The notes beneath the pieces are model-generated. The model saw nothing but the letters and a program-made list of their open reading frames with translations. It did not search any database and was not told where the DNA came from. The translations under genes were made by a program, and so were the position numbers. Below are positions 54,349 through 62,846 of a stretch of 64,000 nt of DNA, one piece after another. Numbering within the stretch: the stretch's first letter is position 1; each line of letters opens with the position of its first letter. This stretch comes from Mucilaginibacter_A sp050955045 (lineage in GTDB: Bacteria; Bacteroidota; Bacteroidia; Sphingobacteriales; Sphingobacteriaceae): positions 62,001 through 126,000 of the forward strand of contig JBPBQV010000011.1 of assembly GCA_050955045.1 (NCBI GenBank), written 5' to 3'.

Positions 54349-54876
54349 ATGGAAAAACAACGTATTGCAATAGACATGGACGAAGTGCTGGCAGATGTAA
54401 TTGCTAAGTTTGAAACACTTTATAAACGAGACCACCCAAATGAAGTTTTGCAGGAACTGGCAGATGGTAAAGAGTTTTATGACATTGTGCCGAAATCAAT
54501 TGCAGCCGGTTTTAAAAAACACATTTATGAAAAAGGTTTTTTTCGGGATCTGGAAGTGATTAAAGACAGCCAGCGCGTTGTGAAAGAGCTGGATAAAAAA
54601 TACGATGTTTTTATTGTTTCTGCCGCAATGGAGTTTCGCAATTCATTGGAAGATAAAGTTGACTGGCTGGCGGATCATTTTCCGTTTATTTCCTGGCAAC
54701 GCACCATTTTTTGCGGCTTAAAAATAGTTAATGTTGATGTAATGATTGATGACCGCAGTCGTAATTTTACCGTATTTAATGGTCGGCCGCTTTTGTTTAC
54801 TTCTCCACACAACAAGTTGATTACCGAATTCGAACGGGTAAATACCTGGGAAGAAGTAGCTGCCAAACTGCTCTAA
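54349..54876 (+). CDS. 5'(3')-deoxyribonucleotidase-like HAD phosphatase
   Basis: A 175-residue HAD-superfamily protein matching the NT5C family that dephosphorylates deoxynucleoside monophosphates. The nucleophile motif is IDMDEVLADV (Asp residues 9 and 11), motif II is in VFIVSAAMEF, and motif IV is in VMIDDRSRNF; the small helical cap has FFRDLEVIKDSQ. The stop codon is the first edge of a perfect palindrome. Confidence 0.9.
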   Translation: MEKQRIAIDMDEVLADVIAKFETLYKRDHPNEVLQELADGKEFYDIVPKSIAAGFKKHIYEKGFFRDLEVIKDSQRVVKELDKKYDVFIVSAAMEFRNSLEDKVDWLADHFPFISWQRTIFCGLKIVNVDVMIDDRSRNFTVFNGRPLLFTSPHNKLITEFERVNTWEEVAAKLL

Positions 54877-54922
54877 TTTTAGGTTGATAAAAGAAGTATA
54901 CTTCTTTTATCAACCTAAAATT
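54875..54922. terminator. Perfect 48-bp palindrome joining two convergent stop codons
   Basis: Every base from 54875 to 54922 pairs with its mirror, with the centre between 54898 and 54899 and no spacer. Each 24-nt half contains TTTTAGGTTGATAAAAG, followed by AAGTA at the centre; the two ATACTTCTTTTATC copies (54886-54899 minus, 54898-54911 plus) share the central two bases. The ends touch the stop codons of the nucleotidase and pfkA. Confidence 0.92.
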
Positions 54923-55902
54923 TATAAAGACAGAATCTCCACAATTTTTAAAAAATTGGGATTGATTTCCGTATTATGTTTGATAGCGTGATCAAAATCG
55001 GTAAACTTAATATCATTATGTACCAAGCCAATCATTTCATTACGATGCCCGTCCAGCAAAGCTTCTACAGCAGAAACACCAACTCGACTAGCTAAAACTC
55101 GGTCCATACACGTTGGACTTCCGCCACGTTGAATATGGCCTAGAATAGAAATTCTGGTATCGTAATTTGGATATTTTTCTTTGATCTGATCGCCGATCTC
55201 AAAAGCACCGCCAGCAGAATCATCTTCAGCAACAATAATTATTTTGGATGATTTGTGCCTGCGGCCGCGCTCTAAACGTGCAAAAACAGATTCAATTCCA
55301 CTTGCAGTTTCCGGGATCAAAATAGCTTCTGCGCCGCTTGCAATGCCTGTTCTTAAAGCAATTAAACCACAATCGCGGCCCATTACTTCTACAATAAACA
55401 ACCGATCATGTGATTCTGCCGTGTCGCGGATTTTATCTACTGCATCCACAACAGTATTAATTGCCGTATCATAACCAATGGTAAAATCCGTTCCAAACAA
55501 ATCATTGTCAATAGTTCCGGGCAAACCAACAATCGGCATGTTAAATTCCTGACCGAAGATTTTTGCCCCGGTAAAAGTACCATCACCACCAATGGCTACC
55601 AAAGCATCTACTTTGTTTTTTTGAAGATTCTCATATGCGATTTTTCGTCCTTCTGGCGTTCTAAACTGATCACTGCGGGCAGTTTTCAAAATAGTTCCAC
55701 CACGTTGCACAATATTAGCAACCGAGCGGCGATCCATCAAAAACATATCGCCATTAATCATGCCTTCGTAACCACGGCGGATACCGGTAACCTGGATATT
55801 ATAATACAATGCCGTACGAACAACGGCCCGAATGGCAGCATTCATTCCCGGCGCATCACCACCAGAAGTAAACACGCCAATATTTTCTATAGAAACACTC
55901 AT
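54922..55902 (-). CDS. pfkA: ATP-dependent 6-phosphofructokinase
   Basis: A 326-residue glycolytic kinase that phosphorylates fructose 6-phosphate. Motifs: GVFTSGGDAPGMNAAIRAVV (ATP site), GIRRGYEGMI, GGDGTFTGA, the PGTIDNDLFGTDFTIGYDTA substrate loop with catalytic Asp, EVMGRDCG, and GHIQRGGSP. GGDGT supports ATP rather than pyrophosphate as donor. It is followed upstream by a DsbD-like gene on the same strand. Confidence 0.97.
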   Translation of the reverse strand: MSVSIENIGVFTSGGDAPGMNAAIRAVVRTALYYNIQVTGIRRGYEGMINGDMFLMDRRSVANIVQRGGTILKTARSDQFRTPEGRKIAYENLQKNKVDALVAIGGDGTFTGAKIFGQEFNMPIVGLPGTIDNDLFGTDFTIGYDTAINTVVDAVDKIRDTAESHDRLFIVEVMGRDCGLIALRTGIASGAEAILIPETASGIESVFARLERGRRHKSSKIIIVAEDDSAGGAFEIGDQIKEKYPNYDTRISILGHIQRGGSPTCMDRVLASRVGVSAVEALLDGHRNEMIGLVHNDIKFTDFDHAIKHNTEINPNFLKIVEILSL

Positions 55903-55941
55903 AGTTAATTATCAATCTAAATACTAAAACCGGATAACCAA

Positions 55942-56388
55942 TTATTTAACCGGAATACTAAAATCAACATCGTCTGGCGGCAGGCATTGTTTATCATTAC
56001 AAACCATGTATTCTATTTTGCCTTTAATGTTAGTTTGGTCTTGTTTTAATTTTATTTTTTGCTGAAAAACAACTGACTTTTCTAAGTAACTTACATTCAT
56101 TTTAAAAACCTGCTCAAATTTTGTAGTCGGCTTAGGTTCTGCAATTGCTCCGTTTATGGCATAATCTTTTGAAGGTGTAAAAGTGAATGACGTTTTAACC
56201 GGCCCACCATCTTTTTGCTGTGTAGAGTAAATGTGCCAGCCGTTATCTATCGTTGCTTTAATTAGCAAAACAGCTTCGGTTTTATTGATTTTTTTGGCAG
56301 CGTATGACCATTTTACCGGCGCCAGAACTTGTGCAAATAAACCAGCACTCAAAAATGATAGGACAATGACTAAAGTTAATTTTTTCAT
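55942..56388 (-). CDS. Exported stand-alone DsbD N-terminal-like domain
   Basis: A 148-residue protein with a signal peptide (ending GLFAQ). The mature part matches the periplasmic alpha domain of DsbD (WSYAAKKINKTEAVLLIKATI, WHIYSTQQKDGGPVKTSFTF, and the C-terminal MVCNDKQCLPPDD). The CNDKQC pair corresponds to the redox Cys pair of DsbD-alpha. The membrane and thioredoxin-like domains of full DsbD are absent, so a partner elsewhere would be required for electron delivery (inference). Confidence 0.85.
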   Translation of the reverse strand: MKKLTLVIVLSFLSAGLFAQVLAPVKWSYAAKKINKTEAVLLIKATIDNGWHIYSTQQKDGGPVKTSFTFTPSKDYAINGAIAEPKPTTKFEQVFKMNVSYLEKSVVFQQKIKLKQDQTNIKGKIEYMVCNDKQCLPPDDVDFSIPVK

Positions 56389-56391
56389 GAT

Positions 56392-57195
56392 TTAGTTGAA
56401 AATAAATTTGATCTGTTTCAGATCGAAAAACACCGTTTCTTTTTCTTTTTTGACGCCCAGCAACCCTGAATAGTTTACTGTAAATATTTCTCCTTTAAAA
56501 ACTTCTTCATTTGCTTTAAAAAGAAGCTCTTTCCCAAATCCGTATAAATTTTCCAAGTATTCTTGCTTATTCTCTACGAGCTTACCAGACTTCAACTTCA
56601 AATAATAAAATTCTATTCCGGCGCAAATTTGTAATAATACTTCTTTTAACACACTTTTTTTGTGAAGGATCTGCATTACAGAAATTGGATTTGGCAGATG
56701 GGCAGGAAAAACTTCCTGATTAATATTGATTCCAATTCCAATAACGGAATGTTTTATTTTCTGTCCGTGTAAGCTATTTTCTATCAAAATTCCGCCTAGC
56801 TTTTTTTCACCGTAATAAATATCATTGGGCCATTTGATACAAACCTCGTTTCCCAAAATTTTTTGCAAGGATTTAGTTACACCTAAACTAATAGCAGTTA
56901 GCAAGTTAAAAGAATCATGAGCTGATAAAAATTGAGGAAACAAAAGTGAACTGAAAATCAGGTTTTTGCCAGGCTCACTGTGCCAGCCATTTTGTTGCTG
57001 CCCTTTACCTGCCGTTTGATATTCTGCCATAATGACTGTTCCTTCCGGCAATGGCGTGGAATTTGCCACTAACTGTTTTAGCAAGTCGTTGGTGGATGTT
57101 ATCTCCTTATAAGTCAGAATATTTTGTCCAACAAATGCACCTGAAATTGTGTTATTTTGCAAAATAGAATAAAACGTGTGTAAATTCGTTTTCAA
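56392..57195 (-). CDS. birA: Biotin-[acetyl-CoA-carboxylase] ligase
   Basis: A 267-residue biotin protein ligase without the DNA-binding domain. Motifs: EITSTNDLLKQL, AEYQTAGKGQQQNGWHSEPGKN (the GRGRxxR-like biotinyl-AMP loop), CIKWPNDIYYGEKKLGGILIE and IGIGININ. No ATG exists near the N-terminus: candidates are TTG at 57195 or TTG at 57162 (before QNNTISG); the latter resembles relatives more closely and leaves more room for the rsfS promoter. It carries an ATACTTCTTTTA form of the motif at 56637-56650. Confidence 0.92.
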   Translation of the reverse strand: MKTNLHTFYSILQNNTISGAFVGQNILTYKEITSTNDLLKQLVANSTPLPEGTVIMAEYQTAGKGQQQNGWHSEPGKNLIFSSLLFPQFLSAHDSFNLLTAISLGVTKSLQKILGNEVCIKWPNDIYYGEKKLGGILIENSLHGQKIKHSVIGIGININQEVFPAHLPNPISVMQILHKKSVLKEVLLQICAGIEFYYLKLKSGKLVENKQEYLENLYGFGKELLFKANEEVFKGEIFTVNYSGLLGVKKEKETVFFDLKQIKFIFN

Positions 57196-57210
57196 AACTA
57201 AGTGTTTTTA

Positions 57211-57585
57211 ATGATAATAAACAAGAATAAATTAGAATCAACTTTAATTTCGGAAGTCATTATCCATGGAATTCTAGAAAAAAAGGGAAATGATGTTGTA
57301 AGGTTAGATTTAAGGAATATCCGGAGTTCGGTGTCAGATTATTTCGTAATCTGCCATGCAGAATCAACCACTCAGGTAAAAGCTATTGCTGGAAGTGTAG
57401 AAGAAGAAGTTTACAAAGCCTTGAAGCAGGATCCGTGGAGAAAAGAAGGCTTTGAACATGGAGAGTGGATTTTGTTAGATTATATAGATGTTGTGGTGCA
57501 CATATTTAAAACTGATAAACGCGAGTTTTACGGAATAGAAGAGTTGTGGGGCGATGCCGAGTTTAAATCTTATAAAAGTGCTTAA
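57211..57585 (+). CDS. rsfS: Ribosome silencing factor
   Basis: A 124-residue protein of the RsfS/Iojap family, which binds L14 and blocks subunit joining under starvation. Conserved blocks: VVRLDLRNIRSSVSDYFVICHAES, GFEHGEWILLDYIDVVVHIF, and REFYGIEELWGDAE. The ATG at 57211 was preferred over an upstream GTG at 57202. It precedes ftsH by 49 bp, a conserved pairing. Confidence 0.95.
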   Translation: MIINKNKLESTLISEVIIHGILEKKGNDVVRLDLRNIRSSVSDYFVICHAESTTQVKAIAGSVEEEVYKALKQDPWRKEGFEHGEWILLDYIDVVVHIFKTDKREFYGIEELWGDAEFKSYKSA

Positions 57586-57634
57586 AAATTGTTTCTGATC
57601 CTGTTGCGTTTTATATAATATGTGTCTGTAGAAA

Positions 57635-59743
57635 ATGAAAGAAAAAAACTCTGAAAATCAGAAAACTATCCGCCGAATACCTAATAAAAAAACAACACCA
57701 AAGCCACCCAAATTTAATTTTATGTGGTTATACGCAATTGCTGTAATAGGCTTGTTGGTTGTTCCTTATTTTTTTGGTGGAAGTGGAGGTAAGCCTATTA
57801 ACTTTCAAACTTTTGAAAGCGGTATGCTGAAAAAAGGCGATGTTGAAAAAATTGTTGCTTACAAAAACGGTGATTTGGTAGTTGCCGAAGTTTATATCAA
57901 GAAAGATAGTTTAAGCAAGCCACAGTATGCCAGTGTGCGTGATAAACGCTCTTTTAATATGGCTAATGACAATGCGCAGTTTTACTTTACCGATGCATCT
58001 TACGAAAGTTTAAAACAATCTGTTCTGGCTGCACAAAAAGATGTACCTGATGCGCAAAAAATACAGCCCGCATACGAGCAGCATGAAAGCATATTTTCCA
58101 GCTGGTTAGTACAAACGCTGATTATGGTAGCTTTATTTGCTGGTATGTGGATGCTGATTATGCGCAAAATGGGTGGTGGAGCAGGTGGTGGCCCGGGCGG
58201 TCAGATTTTCAATATTGGTAAATCTAAAGCAACGCTTTTTGATAAAGAGGCTCAGGTAAGCGTTACGTTCAATGATGTTGCTGGTTTAGAAGAAGCTAAA
58301 CAGGAAGTAATGGAAATTGTAGATTTCCTTAAAAATCCTAAAAAATATACTAATCTGGGTGGTAAGATACCAAAAGGAGCTTTATTAATCGGTTCTCCGG
58401 GAACAGGAAAAACTTTGCTTGCAAAAGCAGTAGCCGGCGAAGCGCAAGTTCCTTTCTTCTCACTCTCAGGTTCTGATTTTGTGGAAATGTTTGTAGGTGT
58501 TGGAGCATCCCGTGTACGTGATTTGTTTAAACAAGCAAAAGACAAAGCACCATGTATCATTTTTATTGATGAAATTGATGCTATTGGTCGTGCTCGTGGT
58601 AAAAACAATATTGTTGGTGGAAATGATGAGCGAGAAAATACATTGAACCAATTATTGGTAGAAATGGATGGTTTTGGTACAGATTCTGGTATTATTATTC
58701 TGGCAGCAACCAACCGTCCTGATGTGTTAGATTCTGCTTTGATGAGACCAGGACGTTTTGACAGACAGGTTTCTATTGATAAACCTGATTTGAATGGACG
58801 TGAACAAATATTTAAAGTCCATTTACAACCGGTAAAAACAGCAGCAGATGTAGATGCAAAAAAACTCTCTGCACAAACTCCGGGATTTGCTGGTGCCGAA
58901 ATTGCAAATGTTTGTAACGAAGCTGCTTTAATTGCTGCCCGTAAAAACAAAGAAGCAGTTGATATGCAGGATTTCCAGGATGCGGTTGACCGTGTAATTG
59001 GTGGTTTGGAAAAGAAAAACAAGATTATTTCTCCTGAGGAAAAAAGAATTGTTGCTTTTCATGAAGCCGGCCATGCGATTGCTGGTTGGTTTTTAGAACA
59101 CGCAGATCCTTTGGTAAAAGTTTCTATTGTTCCGCGTGGTGTGGCTGCTTTAGGTTATGCACAATATCTTCCCAAGGAACAATTTTTATACACTACAGAA
59201 CAGTTGATGGACGGATTGTGTATGACGATGGGCGGACGTGTTGCAGAAGATATTGTATTCAATAAAATCTCAACCGGTGCTCAAAATGATTTAGAACGCA
59301 TTACCAAACTGGCTTACGCAATGGTAAGTATTTATGGAATGAATGATAAAGTTGGAAATGTTTCTTTTAACGATACGCAAGGCGAATATCAATTCAACAA
59401 ACCATATTCTGATAAAACTTCGGAATTAATTGATGAAGAAGTTCGTAATTTGGTAAGAAACGTTTATGATCAAACCAAAAAATTACTGAATGACAAACGT
59501 GAAGGTTTAGATAAATTAGCAACCAAACTCCTTGAAAAAGAAATCTTGTTTCAATCTGATTTGGAGGAAATTTTAGGTAAACGCCCTTTTGAAACTCGCA
59601 CTACTTACGATGAGTTTGTGAATGGAGAGCCATCAAATCTGGAACCGGTTGAACAAAATCTGGTTCACGAAGGTGTTAACGATCACTCAGGAACTTTTGC
59701 AAGAAACCCTGAAGAAATTGATGCAAAAACTAAAAAAGATTAA
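57635..59743 (+). CDS. ftsH: ATP-dependent zinc metalloprotease FtsH
   Basis: A 702-residue membrane-anchored AAA+ protease that degrades misfolded or regulatory membrane and cytosolic proteins. Two membrane helices lie at about 29-46 and 152-178. The AAA domain has Walker A GSPGTGKT (253-260), Walker B IIFIDEIDAIG, and the second region of homology ATNRPDVLDSALMRPGRFDRQ. The zinc site is HEAGH (476-480). The N-terminus is basic and the tail acidic, normal for Bacteroidota. Confidence 0.98.
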   Translation: MKEKNSENQKTIRRIPNKKTTPKPPKFNFMWLYAIAVIGLLVVPYFFGGSGGKPINFQTFESGMLKKGDVEKIVAYKNGDLVVAEVYIKKDSLSKPQYASVRDKRSFNMANDNAQFYFTDASYESLKQSVLAAQKDVPDAQKIQPAYEQHESIFSSWLVQTLIMVALFAGMWMLIMRKMGGGAGGGPGGQIFNIGKSKATLFDKEAQVSVTFNDVAGLEEAKQEVMEIVDFLKNPKKYTNLGGKIPKGALLIGSPGTGKTLLAKAVAGEAQVPFFSLSGSDFVEMFVGVGASRVRDLFKQAKDKAPCIIFIDEIDAIGRARGKNNIVGGNDERENTLNQLLVEMDGFGTDSGIIILAATNRPDVLDSALMRPGRFDRQVSIDKPDLNGREQIFKVHLQPVKTAADVDAKKLSAQTPGFAGAEIANVCNEAALIAARKNKEAVDMQDFQDAVDRVIGGLEKKNKIISPEEKRIVAFHEAGHAIAGWFLEHADPLVKVSIVPRGVAALGYAQYLPKEQFLYTTEQLMDGLCMTMGGRVAEDIVFNKISTGAQNDLERITKLAYAMVSIYGMNDKVGNVSFNDTQGEYQFNKPYSDKTSELIDEEVRNLVRNVYDQTKKLLNDKREGLDKLATKLLEKEILFQSDLEEILGKRPFETRTTYDEFVNGEPSNLEPVEQNLVHEGVNDHSGTFARNPEEIDAKTKKD

Positions 59744-59762
59744 TTCCTTTTAATCAATTTAG

Positions 59763-59796
59763 AGCCACTATGTACACACATAGTGGCTTTTATTTT
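59763..59796. terminator. Intrinsic terminator after ftsH
   Basis: AGCCACTATGT (59763-59773) pairs perfectly with ACATAGTGGCT (59778-59788) around a 4-nt loop, followed by TTTATTTTG. It sits immediately before the LUD gene's start codon, so read-through or a promoter within it would be needed for that gene. Confidence 0.85.
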
Positions 59797-59800
59797 GCCT

Positions 59801-60448
59801 ATGAAAGATAACACTACACCAAAAGAGCAACTGTTAAAAAAGATTCGTAAAGCTTTGCTTGAAAAGCGGGACAATCCATATCCGCAGTTGGAAGAATTGC
59901 CTTTATATCCGCCGCAGGATGATCTGTTAGAAATGATGTTTGCAGAACAATTTACAGCGGTTGCCGGTCAGTTTATTTTTTGTGAAGATGAAATTCAATT
60001 TATTGAAAATTTGCTTACCCTTGCCGAACAACGTAACTGGCATAAAATATATTGCTGGGAAAACTATCTGCAAAATATCCTTAAAACCTACGAATATCCT
60101 TATTTTGAAACAGATAAAGATTTTGAACTGGCCGAAGTTGGATTAACCTTATGCGATGCTTTAATCGCTAGAAATGGCAGTATTTTACTAACAAATGGTA
60201 ATGCAGCTGGTAGAAGATTAAGCATTTATCCGCATCAGCATATTGTGCTGGCTTATACATCGCAACTGGTTTTAGACTTGAAAGATGGTTTTAGACTACT
60301 TAAAGACAAATATAAAAATAGTCTTCCATCGATGATTTCAACGGTTACCGGCCCAAGCAGAACTGCTGATATCGAGAAAACATTAGTTATTGGCGCACAT
60401 GGGCCAAAAGAAATCTTTGTTTTTCTATTGGATGATTTACAGGCATAA
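59801..60448 (+). CDS. LUD-domain protein (LutC/YkgG-like)
   Basis: A 215-residue protein of the LutC/LUD family; LutC is a subunit of the lactate-oxidising LutABC complex, but lone LUD proteins next to ftsH are frequent in Bacteroidota and their role is uncertain. Features: FEDE-type FCEDEIQFIENLL, AEVGLTLCDALIARNGSILL, GRRLSIYPHQHIVLAYTSQLV, and the signature TGPSRTADIEKTLVIGAHGPKE. The ATG at 59801 was chosen; an earlier in-frame GTG lies inside the terminator. The stop codon overlaps a second-form motif copy (60443-60456). Confidence 0.88.
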   Translation: MKDNTTPKEQLLKKIRKALLEKRDNPYPQLEELPLYPPQDDLLEMMFAEQFTAVAGQFIFCEDEIQFIENLLTLAEQRNWHKIYCWENYLQNILKTYEYPYFETDKDFELAEVGLTLCDALIARNGSILLTNGNAAGRRLSIYPHQHIVLAYTSQLVLDLKDGFRLLKDKYKNSLPSMISTVTGPSRTADIEKTLVIGAHGPKEIFVFLLDDLQA

Positions 60449-60506
60449 AAACAGCATTTAATAAATATTTTGTTTGGAAAAGTATTAAGCTGATACTTCT
60501 TTTACC
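60443..60506. repeat. Two dispersed motifs after the LUD gene
   Basis: CATAAAAACAGCAT (60443-60456, second form, minus) overlaps the LUD stop codon, and ATACTTCTTTTACC (60493-60506, plus) follows 36 bp later. They lie in opposite orientation before the radical SAM gene. Confidence 0.6.
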
Positions 60507-60562
60507 AATGTTTTTATTTAGTTTATCTTTTAATTTACTATTTTTTTTAGCAAATTTGTTTA

Positions 60563-61633
60563 ATGGATCAACAGGAAAATGAACCGTATTTTAAAGGCCG
60601 TGGCGCGCAATTAAATACGCACAATAAATTTCTTCAAACCAAATATGTAACCGAATTTGAAGAAAGTTTGGACGAACCGTTTTTAGAAAATACCAAAACT
60701 CAGTTTTTTAACGAAACACCAAAAAATATTGTAACCGAATCGAACAGTCCGGATTTATCTTTTAATCATTCCATCAACCCATATCAAGGCTGCGAACATG
60801 GCTGTATTTATTGTTATGCCCGCAATTCGCACGAATATTATGGTTTTAGCGCTGGTCTTGATTTCGAACGAAAAATCATTGTTAAACATAACGCCGCACA
60901 ACTACTAGAAAAATACTTTAATAAAAAGAGCTATCAGCCAGCTGTAATTGCACTTTCGGGCAATACAGATTGTTATCAGCCAATTGAAAAAAAGTTAAAA
61001 ATTACGCGTTCTCTGCTGGAAGTTTTTTTAAAATACCGGCATCCTGTTAGTATAATCACCAAAAACAATCTGATTTTACGAGATATAGATTTAATTGCAG
61101 AATTAGCTAAATTAGATCTTATTCATGTAAATATTTCCATTACTTCTTTGTCCGAAGATTTGCGGCAAAGATTAGAGCCGCGCCCAGTAACAGCTAATGG
61201 ACGGTTAACGGTCATCAAAAAACTTTCCGAAGCCGGCGTGCCGGTTCGGGTAATGGTTGCGCCTATCATTCCAGGCCTAAACAGCCACGAAATAACTGCT
61301 ATAATTAAAGCAGCTGCCGATTGTGGAGCTTGTGCTGCGGCTTATACAATTGTACGTTTAAACGGCTCTATTGCTTCCATATTTACCGATTGGATTTATA
61401 AAGCTTTTCCTAACGAAGCGGAAAAAGTTTTACATCAGATAGAAAACTGCCACAGCGGCAAGTTAAATGATTCGCGCTGGGGAACACGGAAAACCGGCGA
61501 TGGCGAAATTGCTGATTCTATACAGCAATTATTCAAAATTGCTTGCAAAAAGTATTTGGCGGAAAGAGAAATTCCACCTTATAATTTAAGCCATTTTATA
61601 AATCAACACGGCCGACAAACGCAATTATTTTAA
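60563..61633 (+). CDS. Radical SAM protein (PA0069/SplB-like)
   Basis: A 356-residue protein with the radical SAM CxxxCxxC site in GCEHGCIYCYARNS. It has the N-terminal KGRGAQLNTHNKF block and C-terminal NGSIASIFTDWIYKAFP and RWGTRKTGDGEIAD typical of the PA0069 group, related to spore photoproduct lyase-type enzymes. The [4Fe-4S] cluster would cleave SAM to a 5'-deoxyadenosyl radical; the substrate is unknown. No obvious partner gene. Confidence 0.9.
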   Translation: MDQQENEPYFKGRGAQLNTHNKFLQTKYVTEFEESLDEPFLENTKTQFFNETPKNIVTESNSPDLSFNHSINPYQGCEHGCIYCYARNSHEYYGFSAGLDFERKIIVKHNAAQLLEKYFNKKSYQPAVIALSGNTDCYQPIEKKLKITRSLLEVFLKYRHPVSIITKNNLILRDIDLIAELAKLDLIHVNISITSLSEDLRQRLEPRPVTANGRLTVIKKLSEAGVPVRVMVAPIIPGLNSHEITAIIKAAADCGACAAAYTIVRLNGSIASIFTDWIYKAFPNEAEKVLHQIENCHSGKLNDSRWGTRKTGDGEIADSIQQLFKIACKKYLAEREIPPYNLSHFINQHGRQTQLF

Positions 61634-61665
61634 TTCATTTTGAATATCATCAAATTTGGAGTAGA

Positions 61666-61700
61666 TTTATACTAAATACCGTTTTGGTATATAGTATAAA
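61666..61700. promoter_or_regulatory. Near-perfect inverted repeat abutting a FabH-like start codon
   Basis: TTTATACTAAATACC (61666-61680) and GGTATATAGTATAAA (61686-61700) pair with one mismatch around GTTTT; the ATG is 2 bp downstream. It could be a regulator's operator or an mRNA hairpin hiding the ribosome site. No Shine-Dalgarno-like sequence is seen otherwise. Confidence 0.65.
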
Positions 61701-61701
61701 T

Positions 61702-62781
61702 ATGCAAACCAATATCCGATCAGTAATAGTAGCTACCGGAAGTTATGTTCCGGAAAAAATCATTACAAGTACTCATTTTACCAATCATCGTTTTTTTGAA
61801 AAAGATGGAAAACCTGTTGCTAAAACCAATCCGGTAATTTTAGAACAATTTAAAAATATTACAGAAATAGAAGAACGCCGCTATGCAAAAGACGATCAAA
61901 ATACTTCTGACTTAGGTTTTTTAGCTGCAAAAGATGCTTTAGAAAGTTCCGGAATAGACGGAGAAACTTTAGATTATATCATTGTTGCACACAATTTCGG
62001 TGATATTGCATTTGGTAGTAACCGTGTAAATATGGTGCCCACATTGGCCGCCAGAGTTAAGCAGCTTTTACAGATTAAAAACCCAGATTGTGTAGCTTAT
62101 GATTTGCCTTTCGGCTGTCCGGGTTGGGTAGAAGGCCTGATTCAGGCTAATTATTATCTTAAATCCGGCGATGCAAAAAGATGTATGATAATCGGTGCCG
62201 AAGCTCTTTCCAGGATTACTGATCCGCATGACCGTGATAGTATGATTTACGCAGATGGAGCCGGAGCGGTTATTTTAGAAGCCGTTGCCGATTCTGAAGT
62301 TGGAATCTTAGCCCACAAAACGCAATCGCACGCAGTAGATTACGCTGATTTATTAAACATGGGAAGATCTTACAATCCCGAAATAGAAACAGAGCAAAAT
62401 TTATACATTAAAATGAATGGCCGCAAATTGTACGAATATGCGCTGATTCACGTACCGCAGGTTATAAAAATGACTCTTGAAAAGGCAAATGTTGGTTTGC
62501 ACGACATTAAAAAAGTTTTAATTCATCAGGCAAACGGAAAAATGGATGCTGCCATTATGCAACGGGTTTTTAAACTTTATGGCGAAGAGGAATTTCCGGT
62601 AGAATTAATGCCAATGAATATTTCGCATTATGGAAACAGTTCGGTTGCAACCGTTCCAACATTATTGGATTGTATTACCAAAGGGAAAATGGAAGGTCAA
62701 TCTATCAATCCGGGTGATAAAGTGCTGTTTGCATCTGTTGGTGCCGGCATGAATATCAACGCTATTGTTTATCAGTATTAA
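61702..62781 (+). CDS. FabH-like 3-oxoacyl-ACP synthase III
   Basis: A 359-residue thiolase-fold condensing enzyme. The catalytic triad is Cys139 (LPFGCPGWVEG), His275 (LIHQANGKMD) and Asn312 (HYGNSSVATV). It is longer than typical FabH (about 320 residues) and has an unusual substrate-loop region (NRVNMVPTLAARVKQLLQIK). It may prime fatty acid synthesis or a specialised product. The ATG at 61702 directly follows the inverted repeat at 61666-61700, suggesting regulation. The gene ends at a dispersed motif and a strong terminator. Confidence 0.92.
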   Translation: MQTNIRSVIVATGSYVPEKIITSTHFTNHRFFEKDGKPVAKTNPVILEQFKNITEIEERRYAKDDQNTSDLGFLAAKDALESSGIDGETLDYIIVAHNFGDIAFGSNRVNMVPTLAARVKQLLQIKNPDCVAYDLPFGCPGWVEGLIQANYYLKSGDAKRCMIIGAEALSRITDPHDRDSMIYADGAGAVILEAVADSEVGILAHKTQSHAVDYADLLNMGRSYNPEIETEQNLYIKMNGRKLYEYALIHVPQVIKMTLEKANVGLHDIKKVLIHQANGKMDAAIMQRVFKLYGEEEFPVELMPMNISHYGNSSVATVPTLLDCITKGKMEGQSINPGDKVLFASVGAGMNINAIVYQY

Positions 62782-62830
62782 TGCTTCTTTTAAGACATAA
62801 AAAAAGGCATCTTCTCAGATGCCTTTTTTT
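62781..62830. terminator. Dispersed motif followed by a bidirectional terminator
   Basis: ATGCTTCTTTTAAG (62781-62794, its first base shared with the FabH-like stop codon) is followed by a hairpin with arms AAAAAAAGGCATCT (62799-62812) and AGATGCCTTTTTTT (62817-62830). It lies between convergent genes. Confidence 0.88.
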
Positions 62831-62846
62831 ATTAAGATTATTTTTT

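Noticed and set aside
58252..59022. A 256-codon open frame opposite ftsH
   Set aside because: It is antisense to the conserved AAA domain and has no recognisable family; its length follows from the codon bias of ftsH.
10619..62794. The dispersed motif as a promoter element
   Set aside because: Many copies are at gene ends, inside genes or in inverted pairs, and it lacks the TAnnTTTG Bacteroidota -7 layout.
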